Both the position numbers and the translations under genes were made by a program. Shown piece by piece: positions 15,496-22,676 of a DNA stretch of 40,720 nucleotides. The notes beneath the pieces are model-generated. The model searched no databases. It was not told where the DNA came from and saw only the letters and a list, made by a program, of their open reading frames with translations. The stretch comes from Thiohalocapsa sp. Lineage in GTDB: Bacteria > Pseudomonadota > Gammaproteobacteria > Chromatiales > Chromatiaceae. Position 1 is the stretch's first letter, and every line of letters begins with the position of its first letter. The stretch spans positions 1 through 40,720 of the forward strand of contig JANQFX010000048.1 of NCBI GenBank assembly GCA_028277725.1, read 5' to 3'.

Positions 15496-15513
15496 GTCGA
15501 CCTGGAGGTCGAC
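15496..15513. promoter_or_regulatory. Perfect palindrome between rarA and ald
   Basis: GTCGACCT-GG-AGGTCGAC is an 18-bp sequence with 8-bp perfect arms, 86 bp upstream of the ald start and 36 bp downstream of the rarA stop. It could be an operator for a dimeric regulator of ald. It is too short-looped to be a good terminator. The function is inferred from position only. Confidence 0.35.
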
Positions 15514-15548
15514 ACGTCGGCCAACAATCCGTCACGACCGCCACCACG

Positions 15549-16937
15549 CTAACCCTCGCCGTCCCGACCTCGGGCCTTGCCTGCCGCCTCGTCGAGCTGC
15601 CGCAGACGCGCAAGCTTCTCGCCGATCTTGATCTCGAGGCCTCGATTGACGGGGGCGTAGTAGCGTCGCTCGGGCACTCCGTCCGGAAAGTAGTGCTCAC
15701 CGGCCGCATAGGCATCGGGTTCGTCGTGGGCGTAGCGGTAGGCCGCGCCATGACCGAGTTCCTTCATCAGCCGGGTCGGGGCGTTGCGCAGGTGGATCGG
15801 AACCTCCGCGGAGCCGAGCTTCCGGGCGTCGTCCAGTGCTGCCTTCCACGCCGTGTACACGGCGTTACTCTTCGGCGCGCAGGCTAGATAGACCACCGCC
15901 TGCGCCAAAGCCAGTTCGCCCTCGGGGCTGCCGAGTCGCTGTTGCGCATCCCAGGCGTTCATCGCCAGCTCTAGCCCGCGCGGGTCGGCGTTGCCGATGT
16001 CCTCGGTCGACATGCGCACGATGCGCCGGGCCAGATAGAGCGGATCGCAGCCGCCGTCGATCATCCGCGCCAGCCAGTAGAGCGCCGCATCCGGCGCCGA
16101 GCCACGCACGGACTTGTGCAGCGCCGAGATCTGATCGTAGAAGGCGTCACCACTCTTGTCGAAGCGGCGCACGCCGCCCTCGATCACCTGCCGCACCGTG
16201 TCGACGTCGATGCGTCCGGCCTCGGATTCGGGCTCGGACTTGGACGGGGACGAGGACGAGGACGGGGCGACATCCTCGGCGAAGTCCGCCGCCAACTCCA
16301 GCAGGTTCAGCACGCGGCGCGCATCCCCGTCCGCACCCGCCGCCAGCAAGGCCCTGGCCTCCGGCTTGATGACCAGCCCCCGCTCGCCGAGGCCGCGTTC
16401 GGCATCCGCCAGCGCGCGGTCCACCACGCCCTCCAGATCCTCGGGCAGCAGCGCCTTCAGCACATAGACCCGCGCGCGGGACAGCAGCGCGTTGTTGAGC
16501 TCGAAGGACGGGTTCTCGGTGGTGGCACCGATGAACACCACCGTGCCATCCTCCACGTGTGGCAGAAGCGCGTCCTGTTGCGACTTGTTGAACCGGTGCA
16601 CCTCGTCGATGAACAGCACGCTGCCTTGCCCATCGCGCTCGCGGGCCTCGCGCGCCTCCGCCACCGACGCGCGGATATCCTTCACCCCGGCCAGCACCGC
16701 CGAGAGTTTCAGAAAGCGCCATCCCGAGGCCCCCGCCAAGAGCCGGGCAAGGGTCGTTTTGCCGCTGCCCGGTGGCCCCCAGAAAATCATGGAATGGGGG
16801 CGCTCGGCACTCAGCGCCCGCTGCAACGGACGCCCCTCCTCCAGCAAGTGGCGCTGCCCCACCACCTCCGCCAGCGTTCGCGGGCGCATGCGCTCGGCCA
16901 GGGGCGGCGGTGGAGGCGACTGCGACGGAGACGGCAT
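15549..16937 (-). CDS. rarA: RarA (MgsA), replication-associated recombination AAA+ ATPase
   Basis: Clamp-loader-like AAA+ ATPase acting at stalled replication forks. The 462-aa protein starts [19 protein letters not shown], then [17 protein letters not shown], Walker [10 protein letters not shown] (about residues 53-61), Walker [18 protein letters not shown] (about 104-120), sensor 1 [15 protein letters not shown], and the C-terminal tetramerisation region with YHFSVRGS-like [20 protein letters not shown] Ser-rich insert [14 protein letters not shown] lies at about 250. The ATG at 16937 is chosen: the open frame continues upstream, but there it reads through the antisense of tRNA-Arg. Confidence 0.94.
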   Translation of the reverse strand: MPSPSQSPPPPPLAERMRPRTLAEVVGQRHLLEEGRPLQRALSAERPHSMIFWGPPGSGKTTLARLLAGASGWRFLKLSAVLAGVKDIRASVAEAREARERDGQGSVLFIDEVHRFNKSQQDALLPHVEDGTVVFIGATTENPSFELNNALLSRARVYVLKALLPEDLEGVVDRALADAERGLGERGLVIKPEARALLAAGADGDARRVLNLLELAADFAEDVAPSSSSSPSKSEPESEAGRIDVDTVRQVIEGGVRRFDKSGDAFYDQISALHKSVRGSAPDAALYWLARMIDGGCDPLYLARRIVRMSTEDIGNADPRGLELAMNAWDAQQRLGSPEGELALAQAVVYLACAPKSNAVYTAWKAALDDARKLGSAEVPIHLRNAPTRLMKELGHGAAYRYAHDEPDAYAAGEHYFPDGVPERRYYAPVNRGLEIKIGEKLARLRQLDEAAGKARGRDGEG

Positions 16938-17025
16938 AGGTGAAGGGCAAGGTGCGAGTAGCGATTGGCGAGCGACCACCGTGCGATGCGGCTGGGCACA
17001 GGCGTACAGGACCCAAGAATAACGC

Positions 17026-17054
17026 TTGACGCCAACCCCGGACCAGCGCATACT
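17026..17054 (+). promoter_or_regulatory. Sigma70-type promoter of tRNA-Arg
   Basis: TTGACG (17026-17031) and CATACT (17049-17054) are separated by 17 bases and end 12 bp before the first base of the tRNA, the right distance for a short leader. This is the clearest promoter in the window. Confidence 0.7.
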
Positions 17055-17066
17055 TCGCTGCTCGCC

Positions 17067-17143
17067 GCGCCCGTAGCTCAGCTGGATAGAGTACCTGGCT
17101 ACGAACCAGGTGGTCGGAGGTTCGAATCCTTCCGGGCGCGCCA
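17067..17143 (+). tRNA. tRNA-Arg(ACG)
   Basis: A 77-nt cloverleaf with acceptor stem GCGCCCG / CGGGCGC, D-arm GCTC...GAGT, anticodon stem CCTGG / CCAGG with loop CTACGAA (anticodon ACG at 17101-17103), a TTCGAAT T-loop and an encoded 3' CCA. The ACG anticodon becomes ICG after deamination and reads CGU, CGC and CGA arginine codons. From the anticodon loop to the end it is the left copy of the 46-bp attachment repeat, so its 3' half was supplied by the integrated element and still folds correctly. Confidence 0.97.
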
Positions 17144-17144
17144 T
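17099..17144. repeat. attL, left copy of the 46-bp direct repeat
   Basis: Identical to 24713-24758. It starts in the anticodon loop (CTACGAACC...) and ends one base past CCA. The flanking bases differ on both sides (G versus C before, A versus C after), so the repeat is exactly 46 bp. This is the classical product of tyrosine-integrase insertion into a tRNA 3' half. Confidence 0.95.
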
Positions 17145-17151
17145 AGAATCA

Positions 17152-17184
17152 ACGGCTTAGGCGATTCCTCCCTAAGCCGTTTTT
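17152..17184 (+). terminator. Element-borne terminator behind tRNA-Arg
   Basis: The stem ACGGCTTAG (17152-17160) / CTAAGCCGT (17172-17180) with an 11-base loop is followed by a T run to 17184. It is 8 bp past attL, inside the element, and should end the tRNA transcript. The likely original tRNA terminator is displaced to 24767-24805. Confidence 0.85.
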
Positions 17185-17187
17185 CGT

Positions 17188-17210
17188 TGTGCCACAGTTT
17201 TGCCACAGTT
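17188..17210. repeat. 23-bp end repeat, left copy
   Basis: Two TGCCACAGTT units separated by one T, preceded by TG. The identical 23 bases occur at 24559-24581, in the same orientation, near the other end of the element. Position and repetition suggest arm-type integrase or excisionase binding sites. This is inference; no family consensus is known to me. Confidence 0.8.
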
Positions 17211-17332
17211 GAGCGTCGAAGTCGTGGCACGCGAGCGCTTGTCACAGCACGACAGCAAGCGGCCGCCAACCTCCTCCCAGCCGACTGACTGCGAGCACGC
17301 AACGGGCAGAACGACAGCGCCTATTCCGTCGC

Positions 17333-17411
17333 CGTTACGCCGTAACGATAGCTCGCCGTTCCGCGTTGCTTATGCCTATCGTGCCCTCGGTGATAGCGTT
17401 ACACCGTAGCG
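17333..17411. promoter_or_regulatory. Pair of 15-bp palindromic sites
   Basis: CGTTACGCCGTAACG (17333-17347) is a perfect palindrome with a single central base. CGTTACACCGTAGCG (17397-17411) matches it at 13 of 15 positions, 64 bp further on, or about six helical turns. Such spacing would allow looping between bound dimers. The binding protein is unknown; the AlpA-like regulator or the integrase of the element are candidates. Confidence 0.5.
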
Positions 17412-17587
17412 GGCAAGGTCGGTCAATGCGTGCGTTAGGACTCACGCGGCGGCACACACCGACCCTATGCAGTCCATCGGTCACAGCTCGCCAGCAGGGG
17501 CGCGGGCCGACACCCGATGCACAGTTTGCAACCCATAGACGGATCGGACGCTTAGCAATTCCTGATCCATCCCAATGGGGCTATGGG

Positions 17588-17863
17588 TCACGGATCGTTA
17601 ACTGGGCGCCGGGGTGCGTCGGCGCTGGCAACGGGTGAGGGTGGGTCGGTACTGGGTCGGCGTCGTCGGCGCGCTGGCGGGGCGCTGGTGGTGCGCCGGA
17701 CACGAAAAAGCCCGCACGATGGCGGGCTTGGTTGCGGGATGGCAAAGGGACGGCGCCCCGGCTCGATCTCGTTCAGCAGCTCCCCGGCACGACGCACGGC
17801 GGTCTGAACAGCCCAACAGGGCGTCGACCCGCAGGTTTGTTGTCGTTGGTGAGTCGTGGTCAT
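17588..17863 (-). CDS. Doubtful small ORF at the end of the island operon
   Basis: A 91-codon frame whose ATG overlaps the previous gene's stop as ATGA (17860-17863), which favours translation. The first 40 residues contain AVQTAVRRAGELLNEIEPG, similar in style to small phage-type proteins with an RRAGELL helix. The second half is Pro/Arg/Ser-rich and crosses a good terminator hairpin at 17705-17729, which argues against a full-length product. It may be a real small gene extended by decay, or chance. Confidence 0.3.
   Translation of the reverse strand: MTTTHQRQQTCGSTPCWAVQTAVRRAGELLNEIEPGRRPFAIPQPSPPSCGLFRVRRTTSAPPARRRRRPSTDPPSPVASADAPRRPVNDP
17705..17729 (-). terminator. Terminator of the leftward island operon
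   Basis: Reading leftward, AAGCCCGC (complement of 17722-17729) and GCGGGCTT (complement of 17708-17715) form an 8-bp stem with a 6-base loop, followed by TTTTT from the A run at 17705-17709. A textbook intrinsic terminator about 130 bp past the last confident gene. Confidence 0.85.
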
Positions 17864-18225
17864 TGAGGCTCTCCCTCGCCCACAGCCCAGCTCGCCCAGC
17901 TCGCCACCTGGTGCAATTCGTTGATGGTCTCTGCGATGGTCGCGAGCATGGCGCCCAATGCGTGGATGTCGTGCGGGCTCAGTTCGCGCGCGGCGTCGTC
18001 GGCCATCATCATCTGGCCGACGACGGCTAGCCCGATCGACAAGCTCACGACGCTGCATTCTGCATCGCTACCCGCGCGTTTGATTAATTCCTGCGGCATT
18101 GGATAGCGCAGGGCATTGATGGTCGGGTCATAGGTGCCGTCGGGGATGGCGCGGCGCAGGATCGCGGCGAGCCCTGAGGGGAATACCTCTGCGGGCGTAT
18201 CTGTGGTGGTGGTGTGGTTGGTCAT
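17860..18225 (-). CDS. Unknown 121-aa island protein
   Basis: Not recognised. The sequence starts MTNHTTTTDTPAEVFPSGLA and has a likely helical C-terminal half (LGAMLATIAETINELHQV) that could form a bundle. GGAGG directly upstream supports the ATG at 18225 rather than earlier in-frame starts. Last confident gene before the operon terminator. It is separated from the next upstream gene by 542 bp, so it may have its own promoter. Confidence 0.7.
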   Translation of the reverse strand: MTNHTTTTDTPAEVFPSGLAAILRRAIPDGTYDPTINALRYPMPQELIKRAGSDAECSVVSLSIGLAVVGQMMMADDAARELSPHDIHALGAMLATIAETINELHQVASWASWAVGEGEPQ

Positions 18226-18767
18226 TGTCGGCCTCCGAATCAGTGACGGGACCGACCGAGTAGGCAGGCGGGGCAACGGCCGGGCGCGAGAACACATTCG
18301 CCGACGCATGCATGCGGGCGAACGCTCGAACGGATAGAATTCCGGGGCCGGTGCTCATGATGACTGCTTTACTCAGTCGGATGGGCTTTGCCGTGGAGCG
18401 TTGGCGCGCTCCACGGACGGCTCTCATTCTGCACCCCGTGCTCGTCGCGTTGCAAGCGGCCCTAGCGAGCATCACGCCACCTCCCGCCACTGTAGCAACC
18501 CAGCAGCCCACGCCTTGGCTACGTCACACGGAACAGCGCGCGCTCGAAGTGAGGAAGAGGCCCGGCCGCGGTGGGCAGTACTCCACCATGCCAGCAAGCA
18601 GCGCCGAAGCGACAGATCGACTGGAGCCTTCCCCGCCTTACGACGGGCGTCCGGCCGGGCCTGGTGCGACAGTAGGGTGGCAGAATCGCGGCGTCAACTG
18701 CGACCGAGCAAGGGGCGCGGAACTTCCGGCGCTAGTATGCAACTGCCGGATGGCAACGCCGCACCGC
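18226..18767. other. 542-bp gap in the island
   Basis: No gene I can support on either strand. Long open frames here lack family resemblance and are composed of Arg/Ala/Pro-rich filler. A strong hairpin lies at 18391-18416. The region could hold the promoter of the 121-aa gene, or be a decayed gene. Confidence 0.5.
18391..18416. repeat. Strong hairpin in the island gap
   Basis: CCGTGGAGCG (18391-18400) and CGCTCCACGG (18407-18416) form a perfect 10-bp stem with loop TTGGCG. There is no T-tract on either side. It could be a transcription stop for the small genes to the right, an operator, or a structured-RNA element. Confidence 0.6.
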
Positions 18768-18983
18768 TCAGCCGCCACCAGCAGTGTCCGAATAGCACTC
18801 ATGGAGATCGATCAGCCAGTCGAGGTCGGCATCAAGCAGCCGCCGCACATCGCCCCCGGTGTCGGCCATGATGGCTGCATGGCGCTGTCGGTCAGCGGGG
18901 CTCAACGCCGCGAGCAAAGTTGCATCGTCGCTGCCGGTGCGCTGCTCCAGGGCCGACACGCGGTTTTCCAGGTTGGTGCTCAT
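18768..18983 (-). CDS. Small island protein, 71 aa
   Basis: Not recognised. It starts MSTNLENRVSALEQRTGSDD, a short coiled-coil-like heptad, then a helical region with ALSPADRQRHAAIMADTGGD and an acidic DADLDWLIDLHECY segment. Its ATG overlaps the stop of the previous gene as ATGA, so the two are coupled. Small overlapping genes of this style accompany DUF5681 genes in mobile elements in my general experience; that link is inference. Confidence 0.65.
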   Translation of the reverse strand: MSTNLENRVSALEQRTGSDDATLLAALSPADRQRHAAIMADTGGDVRRLLDADLDWLIDLHECYSDTAGGG

Positions 18984-19183
18984 CGTCTTGCCCTCACCCG
19001 GTCTCTCGCGCGACGCAACCGCTCGCCGAGGTCGGCCGGGCCGGCGGTCGACGCTTCGCGGGTATCGCGGGGCAGTGCGGCACCACGACGGGCCGCTGTC
19101 AGCCGCGCAGCCAGGGTGTACATGCCGGGCTCGGGCGTGGCTCGATTCTCTAGGTCGTCGATTCGTCGCTCAATCTGTTTCAC
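18980..19183 (-). CDS. Small island protein, 67 aa, GTG start
   Basis: Not recognised. It starts KQIERRIDDLENRATPEPG after an initiating GTG at 19183, a short coiled-coil-like helix similar in style to the opening of its 71-aa neighbour. The rest is Arg/Ala-rich. GAGGAGAA at about 19193-19200 in the minus sense supports the GTG. It overlaps the DUF5681 gene by 14 bp and the next gene by 4 bp, so all three are probably translated together. Confidence 0.65.
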   Translation of the reverse strand: MKQIERRIDDLENRATPEPGMYTLAARLTAARRGAALPRDTREASTAGPADLGERLRRARDRVRARR

Positions 19184-19574
19184 GGGTCAATTTCTCCTCA
19201 AGTCGCTCAATGCGCTCGCTCAGTTCGGTCGTCTCGACGATACGCGCCAGCGCGCCGATGCCTTGCATCATCCTCGCGCCTTGCTCGGGTGCCAGCCGAC
19301 CCGCCCCTACAGCCTCCACGACGGCGCGGCCGGATGACGCTAGGTCTTCACCCACTGGTACCGCAACGGGCGTGTCGGTGGGCTTCAAGGCCGGCAGCAC
19401 GCGGTCCAGCAGCAGCTTACAAGCCTGCACGTCGCCGCCCTTTGCCGCAGCAGTCAGGGCCTCAATGATGTCGGGGAGGTCCTTCGCGATGGCCGCTCTC
19501 AACTTCGCCTGATTCTTGATCCCCGGCGGCCGTCCGCGCGGATTGCCGCTGACGCCTGGTTGGAATTTCGGCAT
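19170..19574 (-). CDS. DUF5681 domain protein
   Basis: The 134-aa protein opens with MPKFQPGVSGNPRGRPPGIK, the hallmark Gly-Asn-Pro-x-Gly-Arg-Pro start of DUF5681, followed by helices with AKLRAAIAKDLPDIIEALTA and a KPTDTPVAVPVG segment. Proteins of this type occur in prophages and islands and are thought to bind nucleic acid or relate to small terminase subunits, but the role is not proven. AGGGGA upstream supports the start at 19574; the longer open frame runs over the neighbouring gene. Confidence 0.8.
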   Translation of the reverse strand: MPKFQPGVSGNPRGRPPGIKNQAKLRAAIAKDLPDIIEALTAAAKGGDVQACKLLLDRVLPALKPTDTPVAVPVGEDLASSGRAVVEAVGAGRLAPEQGARMMQGIGALARIVETTELSERIERLEEKLTRETD

Positions 19575-19602
19575 CCTGAAAATCCCCTGTTCGGAACAGC
19601 GA

Positions 19603-20103
19603 TCAACCTGCCGGCGGCCGTGCCGGATGCCCGCCATAAAGCCCCATCGCGGCACGGCGGGCCGCTGCTTCGGCCTCTCGCTTCGCAACCTCCTCGGGCG
19701 ACGGCTCGGGCTGCTCCTCCGCCGCTGCCACGGGCTGCACCGACACCACGTCGAGACCGAGCCAGCGAAGACGCTCGGAGAGCCTAGACGCATCTAGGGC
19801 AACGATCTGGACGACGCGCTCGTCGCCCACTTCGTATCGACGGGACACGCAGGTCCGGGGAAGTTGCTCGCGGGTCTGGTCGGATACGCGGATGGTGGCG
19901 TCGTACAGCCGTCCGTTTTCTCGCGCTTCGGCCATCAGTCGCTCGAACGCGGCCGTGCTCCCGTCATCGCGCACCGCGCCTACGCCGCGTTCAGGCCATA
20001 GAGAAGGGCGCAATGCGCGCGCAATCGTGAGGTCCATGATCGCAAATCCGGCAGCCGCCAGTTGCTGCTCGTGATATTGGCTCCAACAATTTGTTTCACT
20101 CAT
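19603..20103 (-). CDS. Unknown 166-aa island protein
   Basis: Not recognised. The protein opens MSETNCWSQYHEQQLAAAGF and has a mixed central part (DGSTAAFERLMAEARENGRL, VSDQTREQL). The C-terminal tail is Glu/Ala-rich and helical with a final proline-rich end. It sits between the TubC-N-like gene and the DUF5681 gene, same strand, gaps of 67 and 28 bp, so it is likely part of the same transcript. The start ATG at 20103 follows a purine-rich GAAGGAGAAAGAG stretch, a good ribosome binding site. Confidence 0.75.
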   Translation of the reverse strand: MSETNCWSQYHEQQLAAAGFAIMDLTIARALRPSLWPERGVGAVRDDGSTAAFERLMAEARENGRLYDATIRVSDQTREQLPRTCVSRRYEVGDERVVQIVALDASRLSERLRWLGLDVVSVQPVAAAEEQPEPSPEEVAKREAEAAARRAAMGLYGGHPARPPAG

Positions 20104-20170
20104 CGCTCTTTCTCCTTCTCATTGGAATTGTAGAAGTTCTGTCGTGCTTCCGCCGTCGGCATGTAGAAGC

Positions 20171-20623
20171 TCAGCTCAGCGGCCAGGCGGGCGGCGCTTC
20201 ATTGTGCGTTTCATTCGCGTACTCGCATTTGCCGTTGATGTAATCGATTTGTCTGCGCAGCAGGTAGGCGCCAACCAGGTGCAGCAGATCGTCGTCGGTG
20301 AGATTTGCCAGGTCCGCCCCGTCGTCCCGGTAGTAGCTGACCGCCTCCCATAAGACGCGCGTAGCGGCCTTCCTGAGCCGCGCCACAAGTTCAGGCGCCA
20401 GCGGTGCGGGGTCAGATTGCGGGGCGAGCGGGGGCGACTCGCCGCTTGTGGCGCGGCCTCCCTGGGGGGCGACAAGAGCAACCAGCGCCAGCTTGTTCTC
20501 GCGAATCAGGTCGCGATACTCGTCGGTCAGGACGGAGCGCGGGCCAGCTGTCAGGGTGCCGCTCCGGACCTCAAGGCGGATGCCGGCGGCGGTCAGGTCG
20601 GACAGGATGGCGTCGGCGCCCAT
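20171..20623 (-). CDS. TubC-N-like docking-domain protein
   Basis: The first 55 residues, from ILSDLTAAGIRLEVRSGTLT through LTDEYRDLIRENKLALVALV, fit the TubC N-terminal docking-domain pattern: a helix, two short strands, and a helix pair ending in a KxxLxxLL-type segment. That fold was named from megasynthase docking but also occurs in small proteins of mobile elements. Residues 80-150 form a separate helical part with LTDDDLLHLVGAYLLRRQID. It starts 1 bp after the AAA ATPase gene stops, so the pair is translationally linked and may interact. Family assignment is by eye. Confidence 0.7.
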   Translation of the reverse strand: MGADAILSDLTAAGIRLEVRSGTLTAGPRSVLTDEYRDLIRENKLALVALVAPQGGRATSGESPPLAPQSDPAPLAPELVARLRKAATRVLWEAVSYYRDDGADLANLTDDDLLHLVGAYLLRRQIDYINGKCEYANETHNEAPPAWPLS

Positions 20624-20624
20624 G

Positions 20625-21962
20625 TCAAAACGCCTCCATGTCGTCGTCGTAGGGCGCGGCCTGGTCGCTGAAGGTGCTCACGTCCTCCTGAAGATGTTCA
20701 CCATTTTTGATGGGCACCTTGTGAGTTTCTTGAGCGCCTTCAGCCGTTGTCGCCCCCCCATAGGCGTCCAAAGATCCCCATAGTTGCCCATCATTTTTTG
20801 TGGACACCTTTGGGAAATCTTGGCCATCTATGGACACCTTAGCGTCGGCGGTCTGATCCGCTAGACGCCACCTCCATTTCCCCCCGCGACCAAATCCGGA
20901 ACGCTCGGCAACAACGCCTAGCGCATCCCTCGCACGTCGGAGCGTCCGCTCAGCAATGCCAGCTTCGCGTGCGGCCTTCTGGATTTCCTTGCTTGATACC
21001 GGGCCGGCGGAAAGTTCCTCAAGCAGGAACTCCCGCGCTTCACTGGCGGCGCTGCGCTCGTCGTCGTCGGTGACGCTCTCGGCGTTGGCGAGCAGCTCGC
21101 GGGCGTTTCCTTCCAGGGCCTCGCCCCAAAGCACCCTGGTCGTCTCGATGCCGGGGATCGGCTCGCAGGGCTCAAGGTCGTAAATGAACCCGCCAACGTC
21201 GGAACCTAAGTTGGACTTGGCCTTGGCCAGCAATCGGCCTCCCCCGTCCTCGTCGCTCCGCTTGGCGGTTGCCATGACCACGCGCGCCAGGGCGCCGAAC
21301 CCGAGGGAACCCGTTACTCTCTCAACAGGGTCGCGTCCGGCGGTTCCCTTTGAGAAATGCGAAATACCGAGCACGGCGCAGCGGTGCCGCTGTGCCAGGT
21401 CCACCAGCGGCTGCAGGGCTCTGCGGACTTCGGCGTTTTTGTGGCTGTCACCGGAGACGGCAGACACAACCGGGTCCACAATCAGCAGCGCCGGGGGCTG
21501 CTCCAGGCTGTTCATTGCCTCGGACAGCAGCAACATATCAGCAGCGGGCGAGAACGGACGCCGGCCTTCTCGGTCGCTCACTTCGCCGATAAAGTGAACG
21601 CAGGCAGGGTCGCCACCAGCGGCGAGCAGTCGCGGCAACAAGGTGTCTGCGGGGTCGTCCTCTCCGCTCCAGACAACCACGTCACCGGACTCTGCGCGGG
21701 CGCCATCGGGCCAACGTCCGCCGATGGTCAGGGTCGCGCCAAGGGCCAACGAGAGTGTCGTCTTGCCAGTGCCGGGGGCTCCCGCGACGATGTGCAACTT
21801 CCCCTTTGCGAGCCAGCCGTGCCACAGCCATTGAACGCGCTCCGGGCGGATGTCAGCACCATTGAGCAGGGCCAGGGCCGCGCTGCGCGGTGCTTCAACC
21901 TCCACCTCGAAGTCCGGCGGATTTGGAAGCGGGATAACCTGCGGGGCGCGTTCATGCGGCAT
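20625..21962 (-). CDS. RepA-like AAA ATPase (AAA_25 / hexameric-helicase type)
   Basis: The 445-aa protein has Walker A GAPGTGKTT, the strand VVVWSGEDDPADTLLPRLLA typical of plasmid RepA/RecA-fold helicases, Walker B ALLIVDPVVSAVSGD, and sensor-like CAVLGISHFSKGTAGRDPVE. A C-terminal winged-helix-like part (AREAGIAERTLRRARDALG) and a polar tail follow. Likely role: replication helicase or loader for the excised element. The ATG at 21962 is chosen because upstream the frame runs through the overlapping 142-aa gene and reads as low-complexity noise. No separate primase is visible nearby. Confidence 0.88.
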   Translation of the reverse strand: MPHERAPQVIPLPNPPDFEVEVEAPRSAALALLNGADIRPERVQWLWHGWLAKGKLHIVAGAPGTGKTTLSLALGATLTIGGRWPDGARAESGDVVVWSGEDDPADTLLPRLLAAGGDPACVHFIGEVSDREGRRPFSPAADMLLLSEAMNSLEQPPALLIVDPVVSAVSGDSHKNAEVRRALQPLVDLAQRHRCAVLGISHFSKGTAGRDPVERVTGSLGFGALARVVMATAKRSDEDGGGRLLAKAKSNLGSDVGGFIYDLEPCEPIPGIETTRVLWGEALEGNARELLANAESVTDDDERSAASEAREFLLEELSAGPVSSKEIQKAAREAGIAERTLRRARDALGVVAERSGFGRGGKWRWRLADQTADAKVSIDGQDFPKVSTKNDGQLWGSLDAYGGATTAEGAQETHKVPIKNGEHLQEDVSTFSDQAAPYDDDMEAF

Positions 21963-22380
21963 ACTGCACCTCCCGCGGGCGGTATGCCAGCAGCGGGCAA
22001 TCCGGGTCGCCGGCGGTCTCTGTGACCAGCACCAGATCGGCGCCGGCCTGGACCATCGCCACCGACAGCCGGTGAACGATGTCCGGGGTGGTCTCGTGCG
22101 CACGCCAACGCAGCCATACATCCGCGCAGTGACAGCAGCTCCAATCGAAAGCGGCAGGGTCGGCGCCGGGCGGCAGCAGCACGACCGCACGGCCGGCTTT
22201 GGCGGACGCGGCGGCGTCCTCCCAGTTGATGAAGGCGCGCACGTCGCGCGTGCCGGGGCGGATGGAGCGGGAATAAGGCGGCCGGCGGCTGGTACTCTGG
22301 GCGGGGCGGTTGCCTGCCGATGCTCTTTGCGCCTCGATCCGCTCGCCCCGGATCGGGGCATTTTCGTGTGTGTTTCCCAT
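21952..22380 (-). CDS. Unknown 142-aa island protein
   Basis: Not recognised. The N-terminal 45 residues are basic and polar; the rest looks folded, with TRDVRAFINWEDAAASAKAG, a WSCCHCADVWLRWRAH segment with three cysteines near a tryptophan pair, and a RLSVAMVQAGADLVLVTETA strand-helix. It overlaps the AAA ATPase gene by 11 bp in another frame and starts 12 bp after the AlpA-like gene. The codon pattern favours this frame over the longer competing frame from 22406. Confidence 0.75.
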   Translation of the reverse strand: MGNTHENAPIRGERIEAQRASAGNRPAQSTSRRPPYSRSIRPGTRDVRAFINWEDAAASAKAGRAVVLLPPGADPAAFDWSCCHCADVWLRWRAHETTPDIVHRLSVAMVQAGADLVLVTETAGDPDCPLLAYRPREVQYAA

Positions 22381-22392
22381 GACGGCATCTCC

Positions 22393-22599
22393 CTATGCCG
22401 CGTCACGGTCGCGAGCGGCCGGCCGTTCGCCTGATTCTAGCCATTGCCGCGAGGATGATTTCAGGTAGCAGGGCGTGCGGCCGACGTAGGTGCGCGGCGG
22501 ACCTTTCCTTTCGGCCCACCAACGGTCCAAGGTCCTCGGCGTGACGCCAAGTTCCTCGGCCATCTCTTCTTTGGAGAAGTACAGCTCTCGGAGGTACAT
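22393..22599 (-). CDS. AlpA/excisionase-like helix-turn-helix regulator
   Basis: The 68-aa protein opens MYLRELYFSKEEMAEELGV, then TPRTLDRWWAERKGPPRTY, the MerR/AlpA-type winged-helix pattern used by excisionases and island regulators. The C-terminus has a YLKSSSRQWLES strand-helix. GGGAG just upstream supports the ATG at 22599; the longer open frame overlaps nothing conserved. Likely role: activation or excision control of the element, together with the integrase. Confidence 0.85.
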   Translation of the reverse strand: MYLRELYFSKEEMAEELGVTPRTLDRWWAERKGPPRTYVGRTPCYLKSSSRQWLESGERPAARDRDAA

Positions 22600-22676
22600 A
22601 GTGACTCCCGGTTGACGGTGAATTTCTGCACGGGAGTCATTGGAGCGCGGGCTTTCCGCAGAAAAAACGCCGGGTT

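Larger units (their letters stand above)
17185..17587. other. Left-end non-coding region of the island
   Basis: About 400 bp with no convincing gene. It contains the left 23-bp end repeat. Two 15-bp near-identical palindromes follow, CGTTACGCCGTAACG at 17333-17347 and CGTTACACCGTAGCG at 17397-17411. A spaced inverted repeat ACCCATAG ... CTATGGGT lies around 17530-17588. The cluster of repeats next to attL suggests control or recombination sites. Confidence 0.6.

Noticed and set aside
16938..17144. Longer N-terminus for RarA starting [14 protein letters not shown]
   Set aside because: This is the antisense of tRNA-Arg read in frame, a known annotation artefact. The family start is at 16937.
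18312..19337. 341-codon plus-strand ORF in the island
   Set aside because: It runs antisense to the coupled small genes and DUF5681 gene and has no recognisable domain.
20625..22406. AAA ATPase gene starting at 22406
   Set aside because: The first 148 codons overlap the 142-aa gene in another frame and are low-complexity; the ATG at 21962 begins the protein-like sequence.
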